A DNA stretch of 64,000 nt from Mycoplasma haemocanis str. Illinois (GTDB lineage: Bacteria > Bacillota_I > Bacilli_A > Mycoplasmatales > Mycoplasmoidaceae). Shown here piece after piece: positions 1-10,872 of this stretch. The stretch lies in assembly GCF_000238995.1 (NCBI RefSeq), contig NC_016638.1, positions 310,001 to 374,000 on the forward strand. The letters run 5' to 3'. Made by a program: the position numbers and the translations under genes. The notes under the pieces were generated by a model. The model ran no database searches, was not told the origin of the DNA, and worked only from the letters and a program-made list of their open reading frames with translations. Numbering within the stretch: position 1 is the first letter of the stretch; the number at the start of each line of letters is the position of its first letter.

Positions 1-322
1 ACGAGAGTATATAGATAGGATTATTAAGTTTGAACGGGATAATGGACTGTGCTTAATTTTCTTTGTTCATAAACGAAATAGTGGAAGCCATTATAGGGTA
101 GACAATAGTTTTTGAATTAATGAAGATAAAGCAAATCCTGAAAGGAATCTCTTTAAGGAGTTCGTAGGAATAACCTCTTCCCCTAGAATTGCAAATATTT
201 GTAAATCTGCGGGCAGGGATAAGAAGATTCTAATTAGAAATAATGGGAGTAATGTTTGGGATTATTTTGAAAATGATCAAAGTAAATTAGAGTTTAAAAA
301 TTGGATAGAAAACCCTACTTAA
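1..322 (+). CDS. S-group protein, 5' end outside window
   Basis: Open from base 2 to a TAA, with an in-frame UGA (Trp) at 113-115. The protein matches the complete paralog at 17992-18513 along its length, including GSHYRVDNSFW, a Cys in LCLIFF, a Cys in ICKSAG, then VWDYF and DQSK. The start, membrane segment and coiled-coil linker (about 70 residues in the paralog) lie upstream of the window. Function unknown. Confidence 0.85.
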
Positions 323-350
323 TTAGTTTCCTAAGAGGGGTTAGTAGAAA

Positions 351-983
351 TTATTTAATGCAATACTGTTGAGCATTCTTGGCATCTGAAACTTCTTTTC
401 CGAAGAATATTTCAGATCCAAAGTAATCACACCATTTCTGCAACTCTTTTTTATTTTGACCCAATTTCGTATTTTTGGAATCAGACTTTAACTTATTTCA
501 TAATTCAAGAATGCTCCCCTGCAATCCCTTCCTATCCGCATTTTTCAATTGAATTATTTTTGTATCTCAATCTTTTGATTTTTCATCAATTCACTCTCTT
601 CCAATTCCATCCTTATTGTTTTTGGAACAGTAATATTTAAAGTCTAAAAAGTATGGAGTTGATATTATGGAAGAGTTGTAAATCTCTTCACAAGCTTCTC
701 TGTGAAGCTTCTTGGATTGTGATTCTTGGGACTTTTTGGCTACCGATTCCTTAAGTTTTGGATGTGTTGGCTTTTTGTTTTTAAGAAAATTTCATTTTTT
801 GTTCCAAATGGAGGAATCTTTATTTTCGGTCGTATCCAATAAAGCAAATCTATACTTATCTCTAAACAGAGTTTTTAATTTGGAATTAATCTCTTTATTA
901 TTTTGCTTAGGAAAATAATGATACGATCCTAGGGTCCCTCCAGATACAGAAAAAATAATCGCTAAAGGAGTAAACTTGGACAC
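351..983 (-). CDS. N-group two-module membrane protein
   Basis: 210 residues. The GTG start is chosen because the paralog at 20360-21010 opens with nearly the same codons (Val-Ser-Lys-Phe-Thr-Pro). A Gly/Ser-rich hydrophobic segment covers about residues 6-24. Module 1 ends in ACEEIYNSS and YYCSKNN; the last cysteine pair closes the protein (YCIK). Downstream end of a four-gene minus-strand run that starts at 2871, 5 bp after its neighbour. Function unknown; surface exposure is inferred. Confidence 0.88.
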
Positions 984-988
984 TAATT

Positions 989-1609
989 CTAGCTGTTCTT
1001 AGATAAACATCACTTTTTGATTTCACCTAAAGAAGAGTCCAAATCCACATCATATGTAAATTTTCCTTTTCTATCCTTACAACCCTTCTTTAAAGCCTTA
1101 GTTTTATCATCCTCGCCGGTTTTATCCTTGAAAGAAACATCACTTAAAGAGTATTGCTCTCCTTTTTTCGCCGTTTCATAAGCATTAACATTATGCTTTC
1201 ACGCTTCCTTGTCGGTAGCGTGTGAATCATCACTTTCAAGAAGGGAGAAGTTTCCTCTTAAAAGATCTTCTGCCGTCCTTGGGACAACACACCACTTGGT
1301 GAAGGATTTGTATAGAACCTCAGAATAATCCGAAGTTGCTTTGGAATTACAAACGCTTTTTAAATCTTCAATATTGGAAATATCCTTCCCTTCTAGTTTT
1401 CATATATTCCCATCTTTTTTATAGGAATTTAGGATATTAGTTCAATGTTCGGAAGCTTTAATATCAAGAATTTGATATCCGTCTTTAGCTAAATGATCTT
1501 TGATATTTTTCCTTTGGGTTTTCAAGAGAAATTGAGAGGATAGCACAATCCCTCCACCCACAACACCACCAGCGCCTAAAGTTCCCAGAACAAGCGCAAC
1601 TTTATTCAC
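989..1609 (-). CDS. A-group two-module membrane protein
   Basis: 206 residues starting with GTG. The start overlaps the TAG of the upstream gene by one base (TAGTG), which fits translational coupling. N-terminal segment NKVALVLGTLGAGGVVGGG is a typical glycine-rich membrane helix. KDGYQILDIK leads into module 1, which ends in KWCVVPR; module 2 ends in WCLSKNS. Several Trp are UGA. Other A members: 5902, 6945, 11516, 18494, 37437, 39290. Confidence 0.88.
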
Positions 1610-2223
1610 TAGGAATTAAGACACCATTTTAGGAAGGGATCGTATTCATCATCCTTTTTGCTAGCTAAGAAATCCTTGTTTTGTGTACTTTCACAAAATG
1701 TCTTAATCTTGGCTAAATCAGCATCTTTGGTATTTTCTGCTTTAGTGTCGGCTAGCTTTAATTTACTTCTATCTGTTTGTTGACTTTGAGAGTTGTAAAC
1801 ATTAGTTCATGCGCTAGCTTCACCACTTATTATGTTTTTTCCTTTCGGAATACGTTTAGATATCTTTCCTATTGTACATCATCTCTCTTCTTTTGATAGA
1901 TCGGCATCATCTTTAAAGTCTTTAGATAATTGAGTTTCACATCATTCTTTTAATTTAGTTCCACCATTGCTGTCGTTACTGTCTATTCCCTGTATGACCT
2001 TTTTTATTTCCTCTTTATCCAACTTATATTCTTCAGTTCATTGAGAATCTACTTCAGAAGAGGTAAGAGAAGAAATAGGTCGTAGATTTTTGGTGTTTTG
2101 AAAGTGGTAAGCTACCGTATTCGGGGTTTTTTTGAAAGAATGTGAAAATATAAATGCTCCACCCCCACCAATTGCAGCAGTACCAGCTAATAGTACAAGA
2201 CTTTTAGATAATGCTGGATTCAT
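1609..2223 (-). CDS. H-group two-module membrane protein
   Basis: 204 residues, ATG start. Membrane segment about 5-27 (LSKSLVLLAGTAAIGGGG). Trp-Cys at 94-95 pairs with Cys116 (RWCTIGK); Cys177 pairs with Cys201 near the C-terminus. The only other H gene is at 22264-22866, and both lie directly downstream of or beside N genes, so H and N appear to travel together. TAG overlaps the GTG of the next gene by one base. Confidence 0.9.
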
Positions 2224-2226
2224 ATA

Positions 2227-2871
2227 CTACCCCGCAGACTTTATACAGAAGGACTTTGCATTTTTAACTCTAGAGGTATCCTCTTCAAATATTTCGGTAC
2301 CAATAATGTCACAAAGGGCCTTTAACTTTCCTCGTTGGTCATCAGTGAAGTCTGCAGAAGTTAGGGATTTCTTTATCTCTTCAAAATCCTTATGCAGTGG
2401 ACCTTTAGTTTTAGATTCGTACTCTTTAAGGGCAGTTAATGATGGTTTCCAATCGTCAGCTGCTCCCTTAGCGCCATTAATTCATTCCCCTTTCAGTCCC
2501 TCTTTAACAGTCTTAGAGCAGTAATTTTTGAAGTCATTAAAGTAGGTTTGATCCTTTATTGAGTGGGAATATATTTCCTCACATCCCTGTTTATATAGGT
2601 TTTTAGCTTCATTTTCGGAAGTAGAAACCTTGCTTGCCGCGTCTTTTAATCTCTCATTAGTTGGTTGTTTTCCGGATAAAGACTTAAATTTAGCATTCCA
2701 CAAAGAAGTATCAGGAGAGTTATCTTTAAAGTTCAAGATAGCGCTTTTGTATTTCGTTGCAAAAGTAGTTACAGCTTCCTTGGACGAGGACGGTCTAAAA
2801 GCTAAAAAACCTCCTATTCCTGCTCCTCCAGCTCCCACTACTCCAAGACTTAATAATACCGACTTATTCAT
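2227..2871 (-). CDS. N-group two-module membrane protein
   Basis: 214 residues, ATG start, first gene of the minus run. Membrane helix about 4-26. Module 1: Trp58, Cys97 (KQGCEEIYS) and Cys118 (YFNDFKNYCSK). Module 2: Trp130 (UGA), Cys187 and Cys209. Very close in sequence to 21643-22263, including the FTDDQR/FTDEQR stretch and a C-terminus of the form FC-x-K-x-x-G. The 162 bp upstream separate it from the divergent plus gene at 3034. Confidence 0.9.
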
Positions 2872-3033
2872 AATTTTTGGCCACTATATATAAACGGATC
2901 TTTCGTGTGGTATGAAACTTATAAATTAAAACGATAACCAAGAGTTTACGAAAAGAGTGGCTTTCAGTCTTTCTCTATCTGCTATCGATAAACTTGCATT
3001 CGGAAATGGGAAATTCACTATAAGGCCTGTTTT

Positions 3034-3447
3034 ATGGTATTTGTTTATAAGCTTCTTTTTGTCGGTTTTGGATTGGGTGCGACCGGGATTGGTTTAGGTA
3101 TAGAGAAATCAGTTGGATTTAGTAACAGCGGCTTCGGAAATAAAAGTAAGATCGTTGAGAGATTTGTTTCTCTTAGGGAAAGAGAATGTCGAATTCATAA
3201 ACTTATGACTGCTAAAGATTCTGGGAAGTTTGAAAGAGTAGAGAAAGAGGACTTAAGGAGGGAGATTGAACGAAAAGGGAAGGGAGACTATGAAAGTATT
3301 GAAAAGGGTTGTTTAGAAAATGTGGGAAAAGATATTTTTGTTTCTAATCAAGGAGATCGTGGTTGAAGATATCTAAAAGATGGTCCATGATTACATGGAG
3401 AGCCAAGTAAATTTCAGGAATATTTAAAGAGACAGAATTTATCTTAA
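3034..3447 (+). CDS. S-group short membrane protein
   Basis: 137 residues. Membrane segment about 4-24, a linker, then the single S domain: ECRIHKL (Cys52), GCLENVGKDIFVSN (Cys93), Trp111 read from UGA, and a C-terminal FQEYLKRQ helix. Closest relatives are at 25566 and 25990. First of a plus-strand S-S-P run, 9 bp before the next gene. Confidence 0.9.
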
Positions 3448-3456
3448 GAATTTTTA

Positions 3457-3831
3457 ATGGCATTTACTCCTAAACTCCTTCTGGGAGGTGGTGTATTGGG
3501 GGGAGTGAGTGTGGGACTCGGAATTGGAGAATTAACTTCTGGAGCTGGTAAGGTTAAAACTCCATCAAGAAGATCGATAGCACAGGAGTGTCGATTGCAT
3601 GAATTAATAGGAATTGCAAAAGGGGAATTTAAGCCTATTACTAAAGATGAAATAAGGAAAAGAGTGGCAGATGAGAAGGGTGATTTTGGACCCATTGAAA
3701 CCGCATGTTTAGCGAATGTAGGGGGAGATATTTTTGTCTCCAAAAAGAATGGCAAATGAGGATATCATCAACAGGATCAAGATAGTCAGGATCACAAAGA
3801 TAAGTTCCAAAGATATTTAGGGAATCGGTAA
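3457..3831 (+). CDS. S-group short membrane protein
   Basis: 124 residues. Membrane segment FTPKLLLGGGVLGGVSVGLG, then ECRLHEL (Cys45), ACLANVGGDIFVSK (Cys84), Trp101 from UGA, GYHQQDQD and a final FQRYL helix. Nearly colinear with 25167-25556 and 26537-26938 on the other strand. Probably cotranscribed with 3034-3447. Role unknown. Confidence 0.9.
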
Positions 3832-3892
3832 AGGCTACTACTTACTTATCTGTAGTATGAAAATTCATAAGTTACGTAAGTAATTAAAAGAC

Positions 3893-4525
3893 ATGATATC
3901 TAAAGCGGGAATTGCAGTAGTTGGAGCTTTGGGAGCCGGCACTTCTGTTTATGTAGGGTATGAATATGTATTTAAATCAAAAGAGGTAGAGAAAAAGGTA
4001 ACGATAGGAGAGAAGTTAGAATCCTTTCTCCTTAATACTGAAATATCTGATAAGTGAGATTCTAGAGTATCTAAGCTTTCCGGAGCTGATGGTAATTCAT
4101 TGGTTAAAGAATTACAGTCTTTAAAGGTAAATGTAAATAAAGATCAACTTAAGAATTGATGTTCTCAAGCTGCAACTAAGTCTTATTCGGAGGTTAGTTT
4201 CTTGTATTTGGATAATGTAAGGAACTATTGTACTTTCTATGTTGAAGATAAATTGCCGGAAGGATATATAAAAAACAATGAATCGTGAAATGAAGCTAAT
4301 AATCGATTAAAGGGAATTGATGATTCGTCTTTATCAGAGCAAATGAAATCTATAAAAGGAGAATTAACCAAACAAAGTAATGCCAATAATGATGTTTTAA
4401 AAAATTGATGTTCTGGAGAATATACAAAGCCTTTCTTGGGAGAAGATAATCAGGATTTTAAGGATGCTAAGGCCTATTGTTCTAAGGTAATTGCATCTGG
4501 AACTTCACCATCTCCCCAAGGCTAA
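3893..4525 (+). CDS. P-group two-module membrane protein
   Basis: 210 residues. Membrane segment about 5-24, then VTIGEKLESFLLNT, a P-group signature. Module 1 ends in NWCSQAA and NYCTFYVEDKLPEGYI; module 2 ends in NWCSGEY and AYCSKV. Most Trp codons are UGA. Converges with the Q gene at 4533 (7 bp between stops). The same P/Q convergent pair recurs at 22971/23593 and 27845/28467. Confidence 0.92.
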
Positions 4526-4532
4526 CTTTTCC

Positions 4533-5174
4533 CTAAGAAGACTTAGTACAGAAATACTTATATCGTTTAAACAGGGTATCTTCCGAATGCTTGAAGTATT
4601 TCTCAGAAGTGAAAGAGCATCAATCTTTCATTTTCTTAATATCGTCAACAGAACTAAGTTCTTCCCCTTCAGTTTTGTTGCTTCCAGTTGTATTTATTGA
4701 ATTGATCTTTAATCCGCCATTGGGATAAGTATTTTTTAGCTTATTTCAAGAATCATCATCTCCAGAACCAGAAGTATCCAGGGATGTAAGTTTCATATGC
4801 TTCAGATGATCAGATATTTTCACTGGTTTTGTGCATCAAGTTTGGATTAGATTGTAATCACCTTTTTCAGCTTTCTCGCGGGCGAATTCTTCTTTTAAAC
4901 CGTCTTTACATCACCTTTTAAGATCATTTAATTTGGTCTCTATAGAGTCTTTGGGAATTCCAGGTATTGGAATGTTTTCTTTATCTATGGAATAATTCTT
5001 CTTTATTAATGATCAATCTTCATCTGATTCGGCAATCTTTCTTCCCAAGGAATTTAGATACTTAGTGATACTATTTTTATTTGAGGATTTATATGCCATA
5101 AAAGCGCCTCCGACAGAAACAGCCCCAATTCCGGCCATTCCAGCAGATATTTTTGCTATTAGAGAACCCTCCAT
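4533..5174 (-). CDS. Q-group two-module membrane protein
   Basis: 213 residues from ATG at 5174 (MEGSLIAKISAGMAGIG). Membrane segment about 5-26. Motifs shared with 23593 and 28467: TKYLNSLGR, IPKDSIETKL, LKRWCKD, YNLIQTWCTKPVKIS, then KDWCSFTSEKYFKH and KYFCTK. It faces a P gene in a convergent pair. Confidence 0.9.
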
Positions 5175-5241
5175 TGAATCAATTACAAGATATTCTGTTT
5201 TAAAGCTTCTGAAAGATAAAGAAGATGTTGTATGTTTCTAT

Positions 5242-5895
5242 TTAATTCAAGATTACTTCCGCAGAACATCACTTTTTTAAGGATTCCAGGTACGCATTAG
5301 TTTCATTACCTGTAACTGTCTTATTTCATTCTGAATTACATCCATCTTGTAATTTCTTAAGGTGATTATCATCAGTATCTTTGTCTCCTTCAGCTAATGT
5401 AATTCCATCTATTGGATAACTTCCATCATTCTTTTTTCCTTGTTGATAGTTCCTGAATTTAGCTTTTCACTTATCTTTATTACCTGTTTCCGTACCTAAT
5501 AAAGTTGATCCTTTTAATAAATCACCCATAGTCTTATTTCTGGAACACATTTTCAAAAATTCCAGATACTTAGGATCTTTGTCATCGCTTACTTTCTCCT
5601 TTAAAAGAGAAGAACATTTAGTTTTGTAGGAATTAGGTATATTCGTGGGATTATTAGAATCCTTTCATTCTGCGAGTTTCCACGAATCTTCACCAACCCC
5701 TTTTCCCGAATTCTCTTGCTTGTAGGCATTTCAAAGAGTTGTTCAATCACTATCTTTTGTAACTGGAATCTTATTTATACTTTTAGAAATAAGTTGTTCT
5801 ATGGACAGGGAATTGTTCCTTGTAATTAAGTAAGCTCCTCCGGCTGTTGCTCCAGCTCCAACCACCCCAATAGAAGCAATTATTCCTGTTTTCAT
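5242..5895 (-). CDS. E-group two-module membrane protein
   Basis: 217 residues. Membrane segment GIIASIGVVGAGATAGGAYL. E-group marks: WTTLWNAYK, DSWKLAEW, IPNSYKTKC, KYLEFLKMCSR, GDLLKGS, then a second module ending in DGCNSEW and KKWCSAEV. Paralogs: 10196 (plus strand, frameshifted near its end), 17303, 38631 and the half-length 6551. The stop lies 67 bp from the next minus gene. Confidence 0.9.
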
Positions 5896-5901
5896 ATGAA
5901 A

Positions 5902-6525
5902 TTAAGACTTGTTAATGGCCTCCCTTACACATCACAACTCTACTTTGTAAATCGCACTATCGTAATCAGCATTTCAAAAATCCTTTTCGGAAAGAGTCTT
6001 ACATTGGGCCCTTAGTAAACTTCAATTATTACTATCTTCGTTAAGAGTTAGTCCATTTATAGCTTTTTCTCCCTTTCCGGACTTCTTGTATTCATTTATC
6101 AATGATTGATATTCGGCTTGATTTTCGCTTCCGGTATCTTTAACATCCAGTAAATTTAGTTTTTTAGATGCTATTAATTCCTTCACAGACATTGGTTTGA
6201 CGCATCACTTTCGTGCTTTTTTATAGTCCGAATTATTGTTTGGGGAATTAAGAACTTTTGCACATTCGCTTTTTATATCTTTAAGTTCCTGAGAATTTAG
6301 AGAGAATCGTGGATAATTAAAGGAAGTCTCCTTATATTTATTGTATGTTGCATTTCAATCTCCATTTTCATCTAATAATACATATCCATCAGTTTTAAGT
6401 TGTTCTGATATTAGAGTGGTTCGTATACCATCAGAAGGGGTAATGTATTTTTTAACTAAAATTCCTCCTCCGGTGACTCCAGCCAAAGAAGCAGTTCCCA
6501 ATACTATCTTTACCGCTGGGTTCAT
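5902..6525 (-). CDS. A-group two-module membrane protein
   Basis: 207 residues. Membrane segment about 4-25 (VKIVLGTASLAGVTGGGIL). LKTDGYVLLDENGDW leads module 1, which ends in CAKVL and KWCVKPMSVKELI; module 2 ends in QCKTLSEKDFW and ELWCVREAI. The same KELI and DFW motifs occur in 6945-7583. Six bases upstream of the next stop, within a minus run from 7583 to 5242. Confidence 0.9.
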
Positions 6526-6550
6526 TTTTAAATTAATATAGGGGTGTAGG

Positions 6551-6958
6551 TTATACGCTTTTTAGTGTAGTGATATTCTTAGCTAGAGTACACCTATCCC
6601 TAAACACTCTATAGAATGTGTTATGTATATCTGCCACTTTGTATTTACCAAAGTGATAACATCTGTCTTTATAGGAGAATGGGATTGGAGTATTTTCTGT
6701 TATAGATTCACTCCAGTCATCCAATAATCAAAAGTCTTCGCCCCGAACCTTTCCCTGATTTTCTTTTACATATTGCTTTCAAACGCTAGTTCAATCATCA
6801 TGCGATGAAGCTACAGTTCTAGAGGTGTCTTGTTGAGCAAGGGTTTCAACAGTAAATTTCTCTCTACTATTGAAATGAATAAAGCCGGCTATTAAGGTAC
6901 CAGCAATTAATCCCCCTATTCCTATGGTTCCTATCAATAAATTATTAGATACTACCAT
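6551..6958 (-). CDS. E-group half-length protein (one module)
   Basis: 135 residues, about half of a normal E protein. Membrane segment about 5-24, then WTSVWKQY, EDFWLLDDW, IPFSYKDRC and a final DRCTLAKN, after which TAA ends the gene where module 2 would begin. Residues up to the stop align with E module 1, so this is a module-boundary truncation, not random decay. Its start overlaps the upstream gene by 14 bp. Confidence 0.85.
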
Positions 6959-7583
6959 TGTATTTTGAAGTACACCACATGATTGCTTTGTCTAATTCCT
7001 CGTCGTATTTATCGCTTCAGAAATCCTTATCAGCCAACTCTTTGCATTTAGTTCTAAGTTGCTTTCAATCGTTCTCGGTCTTTCCCGATGACGGGGGAAT
7101 AGTTAATCCTTCAATGGCTTTATCTCCTTTCCCTGTTGCTTCATATTGATCAGATAACTTCTTCCACTCCTCTTTATTCTCTTCCCCAGATTTATCAACA
7201 TCTAGTAGATTTTTATTTTTGGCTTTAATTAGTTCTCTTACCGAGATAGGTTTAACGCATCATTTTTTAGCTTTCTTGTAATCATCTTCGGAGTATTCCG
7301 TTTTCATTAATTCTGATTTACAAACTTCCTGTAATTCTCTGAGATTTGATGAGGATAATTGAAATTTAGGATGCTTTATTTGATCGCTTTTGTGCTTTTC
7401 TAAAGTAGTTCCTCATTCTGCATCGTTTGCAGCATTAAGGAACGTATACCCTTCTTGTGTTAATCTTTGAGAAATAGAAATTCTTTTTACTTCCGAAGAT
7501 AATTTATTTTTGATTAGTATTCCTCCTCCAGTTGCCGCCCCTATTGTGCTTAAAGATATTAAACCCTTCGTCAAATTAGTCAT
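6945..7583 (-). CDS. A-group two-module membrane protein
   Basis: 212 residues from ATG. Hydrophobic LTKGLISLSTIGAATGGG, then RLTQEGYTFLN. Module 1 ends KKWCVKPISVRELIKAK; module 2 has LRTKCKELADKDFW and ends MWCTSKY. The coding region runs 14 bp into the start of 6551-6958 in another frame. Closest relatives are 5902 and 11516. Confidence 0.9.
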
Positions 7584-7777
7584 TATTAAAGTCTTTTAAT
7601 GAGATTAAATACATAAAACCATATCGTACTATTACTTGTGCCTTAACTTCGTACAAGGGGGTTTTGGAAAGTTAAGCTTATTATTCTTAAGGGGTTTAAA
7701 TCACACAATAAGTATTTTGTAGAAACACCTGCTGTAGAAGGATAAGTTAAAATTAAGGGATTTAAGCTTTACTGAGA

Positions 7778-8092
7778 ATGGATCTAGGTTTATGGCTTAT
7801 GGATATGCTGTATGACGATATAAACAGATTTTCTTTTGTATACATGTTCAGGTCTGTTCTTGTTTTCAATCAAAAGTTTCTAAATTATTTGTCTAGGGCT
7901 TTATCTTCCTTGGGGGATGAGATACCCCCCAATAGAAGGTCTGTACGTAAATTTGTAGAAGCTTTGTCGGAGTTTTTAAATTTAAGATTCGCTTTAATGT
8001 TCTTAGTTTTGACTATTCACTCTATTGAGACACTTGATTTGATGATTAAGTTGCTTTGCTTTTTAACTAAGAGATTTAGTAAACGTCTTTAA
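7778..8092 (+). CDS. Orphan small protein, possible
   Basis: 104 codons, ATG start, no UGA. It lacks the N-terminal membrane segment and the Trp-Cys motifs of its neighbours; the C-terminal half is hydrophobic (about 66-95) and ends in basic residues (TKRFSKRL). It shares a TTAA with the opposite gene, so the two stops overlap by 4 bp as in other real convergent pairs here. No clear ribosome site. May resemble 33036-33353 weakly in its last 40 residues. Could be chance. Confidence 0.5.
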   Translation: MDLGLWLMDMLYDDINRFSFVYMFRSVLVFNQKFLNYLSRALSSLGDEIPPNRRSVRKFVEALSEFLNLRFALMFLVLTIHSIETLDLMIKLLCFLTKRFSKRL

Positions 8093-8748
8093 CTTTGGCT
8101 GGTATCCCTCTTTTTAGAACAGTACTTTAAAACATTTAATACCGTAGTGTCTTGATAACCAGATGCTGCTTTGGATCCTTCTTGACCGCATCTTTTTTTA
8201 AACTCTTCAGTTACATTTGAATTTGAATGATCGCTTAAACTCCATATGTTTGATTCTGCTTTATAAGCATTCCACAAATTAGTTCATTCTCCATCTTCAC
8301 TATTGAGTTCAGATAATGCTTGGTAACCCTTTTCTCAAATTCAGTCTTTAACGTAAGCATTTCTTGTACAGTACTGTAAAGCCAGCTGGTATTTCTCGGA
8401 ATCAATCCCCTCAACTTTTTCCTCAAATAATTTTTCACAAGCTGCTCTGAATTCTTCAGGAGCATTACCATCCGGATTCTTAAGCTCTACAGCTAGTGGA
8501 TTATTCGCAAGTCCTGAATGTGCATTTACATAGCTTTTTCACACAAATTTTCATTCCTCCTGAGAACCATCCGTTTTCCCAGCATACCCCTTCCTTAGAA
8601 GTCTCTTATCGGGACGACTTTTAATTAATAATTTCTCTATAGATTGTGGAGTCGCTTTGGAGAAGCTTCTTACAGTTAACGTTGTAATTCCAGCAATGCC
8701 AATAGATGCTGTAAGCCCCAAAACGCCCTTCAAAACCCTAGCATTCAT
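8089..8748 (-). CDS. Divergent E-like two-module protein
   Basis: 219 residues. Membrane segment about 5-27 (LKGVLGLTASIGIAG). FVWKSYVNAHSG and FRAACEKLFEEKVEG recall the E group. Module 1 closes with LQYCTRNAY; module 2 has WTNLWNAYKAE and closes with LKYCSKKRD. The Trp before the first cysteine of each module is missing (AAC, KRC). Six Trp are UGA. Converges with 7778-8092. Confidence 0.88.
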
Positions 8749-8925
8749 ACTCTAAATTGTGAAGACAGCAGCTAATGTTATTGACTTTTTTTCAACTGAA
8801 AATAGTTATGATTTTGGAAAAGTAAATTTATTAGTTACCGTAAATTAAAGACATATAAAGATGCTAAGAAAAGGAATTTAGGATCGTCAGACAAGGGTAT
8901 CTCTGTTTAATTTTTTAATCTGTCG

Positions 8926-9327
8926 TTATTTTTTTGATTTTAAATACTCTTGTCGCAACGACTCTTGAGAATCCTCCGGGAAGGTTCAAGCTCCATCTCT
9001 TCTTTGATAAACAAAAGCTACCAGACCATCTTGGTGAGCCTTTTTTGCTTTCTCTAAAGTATCTTCCAATCCTGATGCTACTTTTCCAGATTCTACTTTA
9101 CTTTGTCTCTCTAAATAGTCTTTAAAATCCTCTTCTTTTTCAAATGTGTATAGACAACCCATAAATTTATTTTGTGTTACTTCAGGAGACAACATTGCAC
9201 AAAACACACCTGTCTTTTTTCTAGACAACAAGTTACTATCAGACAAAAGAAAGTAACTTCCACCTATACCCACGGTAGTTACGCCACCGATCAATCCTAA
9301 AATTGCTTTATTTCCTAAGAAACCCAT
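8926..9327 (-). CDS. Short membrane protein, S-like (FCAML subgroup)
   Basis: 133 residues. Membrane segment about 8-27. Then GVFCAMLSPEVT (Cys43), MGCLYTFEKEEDF (Cys58), a charged helix, LVAFVYQRR and Trp114 (UGA) in the form W-x-FPEDSQESL. The same subgroup member is 9611-10003. It keeps the S order (Cys-x-x-Tyr, beta strand, Trp) but lacks the second-domain cysteine. Preceded by 283 bp without a gene. Confidence 0.9.
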
Positions 9328-9610
9328 ACTTTACCCAGGATATTCAAACTTACAACCTATCCATTTTATTTTTCTCTTCGGGTGAGTAATCATTAGCTAA
9401 TAGTCCTTACTTTTTTCACGATAAGATCACTCACTAAAATGTCCCTAGTATAGTATTCAAAAACTGTGGATAAAGAACATCCCTTCCTTTAGTGTCACAC
9501 GAAAATAATTATCTACCTTGGAGACTTAGTTTGTTTAAATAAATCTCTTTTAATATCAGTTAATCCAGACCTGTAAGTATTAACAAAGGCCTATTGATTT
9601 TTCTATGTTG

Positions 9611-10003
9611 TTAACCCGAATACTTTTTCTGTAGGGATTCCTGAAGATTATCTGGAAAAACCCATTTTGTTCCATTACCCGAGGTTCCCCTATCTAAATA
9701 AACAAAAGCAACTCGCCCCTCTTTATGAGCTTGTTTTGCTTTTTCTAAAGCTTCGTCAAAGCTTACGTTTGATCCTCCCTGTTTCTTTAGATACTCTTTA
9801 AAACTATCTTCCTCTTCTGTGGAGTACAAACATCCTGTAAAAGTATTGTTTGTTGTGTCGGGAGCCAACATTGCGCAAAACGAACCGGTTTTCTTCTTGG
9901 ATAATCATTTATTTTTAGATAAAAGAAAGTAACTTCCACCTACACTCGCAGTAGCTACACATCCTATTAATCCTAGAACTACTTTATTACTTAGGAAACT
10001 CAT
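9611..10003 (-). CDS. Short membrane protein, S-like (FCAML subgroup)
   Basis: 130 residues from ATG at 10003; a downstream Met would drop the membrane segment (about 7-27) that the paralog at 8926 keeps. SFCAMLAPDTT, TGCLYSTEEED, VAFVYLDRG and KWVFPDNLQESL parallel that paralog. Contains LIGC at about 12-15, lipobox-like, but the paralog has Gly there. Divergent from the gene at 10196, 192 bp between starts. Confidence 0.88.
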
Positions 10004-10195
10004 ATCTTAATACTAGAACTTTCAAAAGAACCTTTCATCATTTTCAAATTCTAAGATGATTCACAAGAGTATTGCAAGAGAAATAAACGGAACTTGCTGT
10101 GAAAGCCACATTTATAAGCAGATTCCTTTGAGTTATTAGTTTCAAATATTCTTATTTAGTGCTTTGTTATCTCTATATTAAGGACAAGAGTAATA

Positions 10196-10831
10196 ATGAG
10201 TTCTTTAGTTTTTAAAGCTTCTATGGGAGTTGCTTCCGTTGGAGGGATTGTTGGGGCAGGTATTTTAGTTAATAATCATTTATTGTCAAAGGAAGATACA
10301 CGATCTACTATAGGAGATTTGCTTGCTAAAAGTAAAACTAAGATAGTCGTAAAGGAGGATGCAAAATGGAATGAGTTGTGAACTAAGTACAAGAGTGAGA
10401 ATAAAAGTAAAGGGAAAGGTGAGGATTCTTGAAAGTTAGAAGAATGGGAAGGAACTGATAAACCGGAGTCTATTCCAAATTCCTATAAGAATAAGTGTCA
10501 AACCTTATTTAGTGAGAAGGTGGAAGGAGAGGGAGATTCTAAGTATCTTGAATTTTTAAATAGATGTGCAAGAGATAAGAATGTAGGAGATCTTTTAAAG
10601 GGTTTCTCCTTGCTTCCAACTGACAAAGATGATGCCAAGTGGAAGAATAGATTTAAGAAATATAAGCAGGCCAAAAGTAGTAATACTTACCCTATTTCAG
10701 CCATTACTTTAGCTGATAGTGATTCAGAAGAGACTTCTGATCATTTAAAAAAGTTGAAAGATGGTTGTTCTAATCAGTGGAATAAGTCTGTTACGGGGAA
10801 TGAAGAAGAGTCTTATTTAGAAGCGATATAA
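10196..10831 (+). CDS. E-group protein, frameshifted at its C-terminus
   Basis: 211 residues to an early TAA. Membrane segment about 5-24; WNELWTKYK, IPNSYKNKC, YLEFLNRCARDK, GDLLKGFSLLP and DGCSNQWNKSVTGNE match 5242-5895. The stop falls inside GCGATATAAAG. Removing one AT unit continues the frame to TAG at 10870-10872 and restores a terminal TWCSSEV like the paralog's KWCSAEV. Here E lies on the plus strand, unlike all other E genes. Confidence 0.85.
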
Positions 10832-10872
10832 AGACTTGATGCTCTTCTGAGGTAACTACTCACGATTCATAG

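Noticed and set aside
2132..2524. 130-codon open frame on the plus strand
   Set aside because: Lies opposite two well-supported minus genes and has no family motif; a shadow frame.
9611..10003. Lipobox (LIGC) suggesting a lipoprotein
   Set aside because: The closest paralog has Gly at that position and almost no other gene has a comparable cysteine; one instance is not enough.
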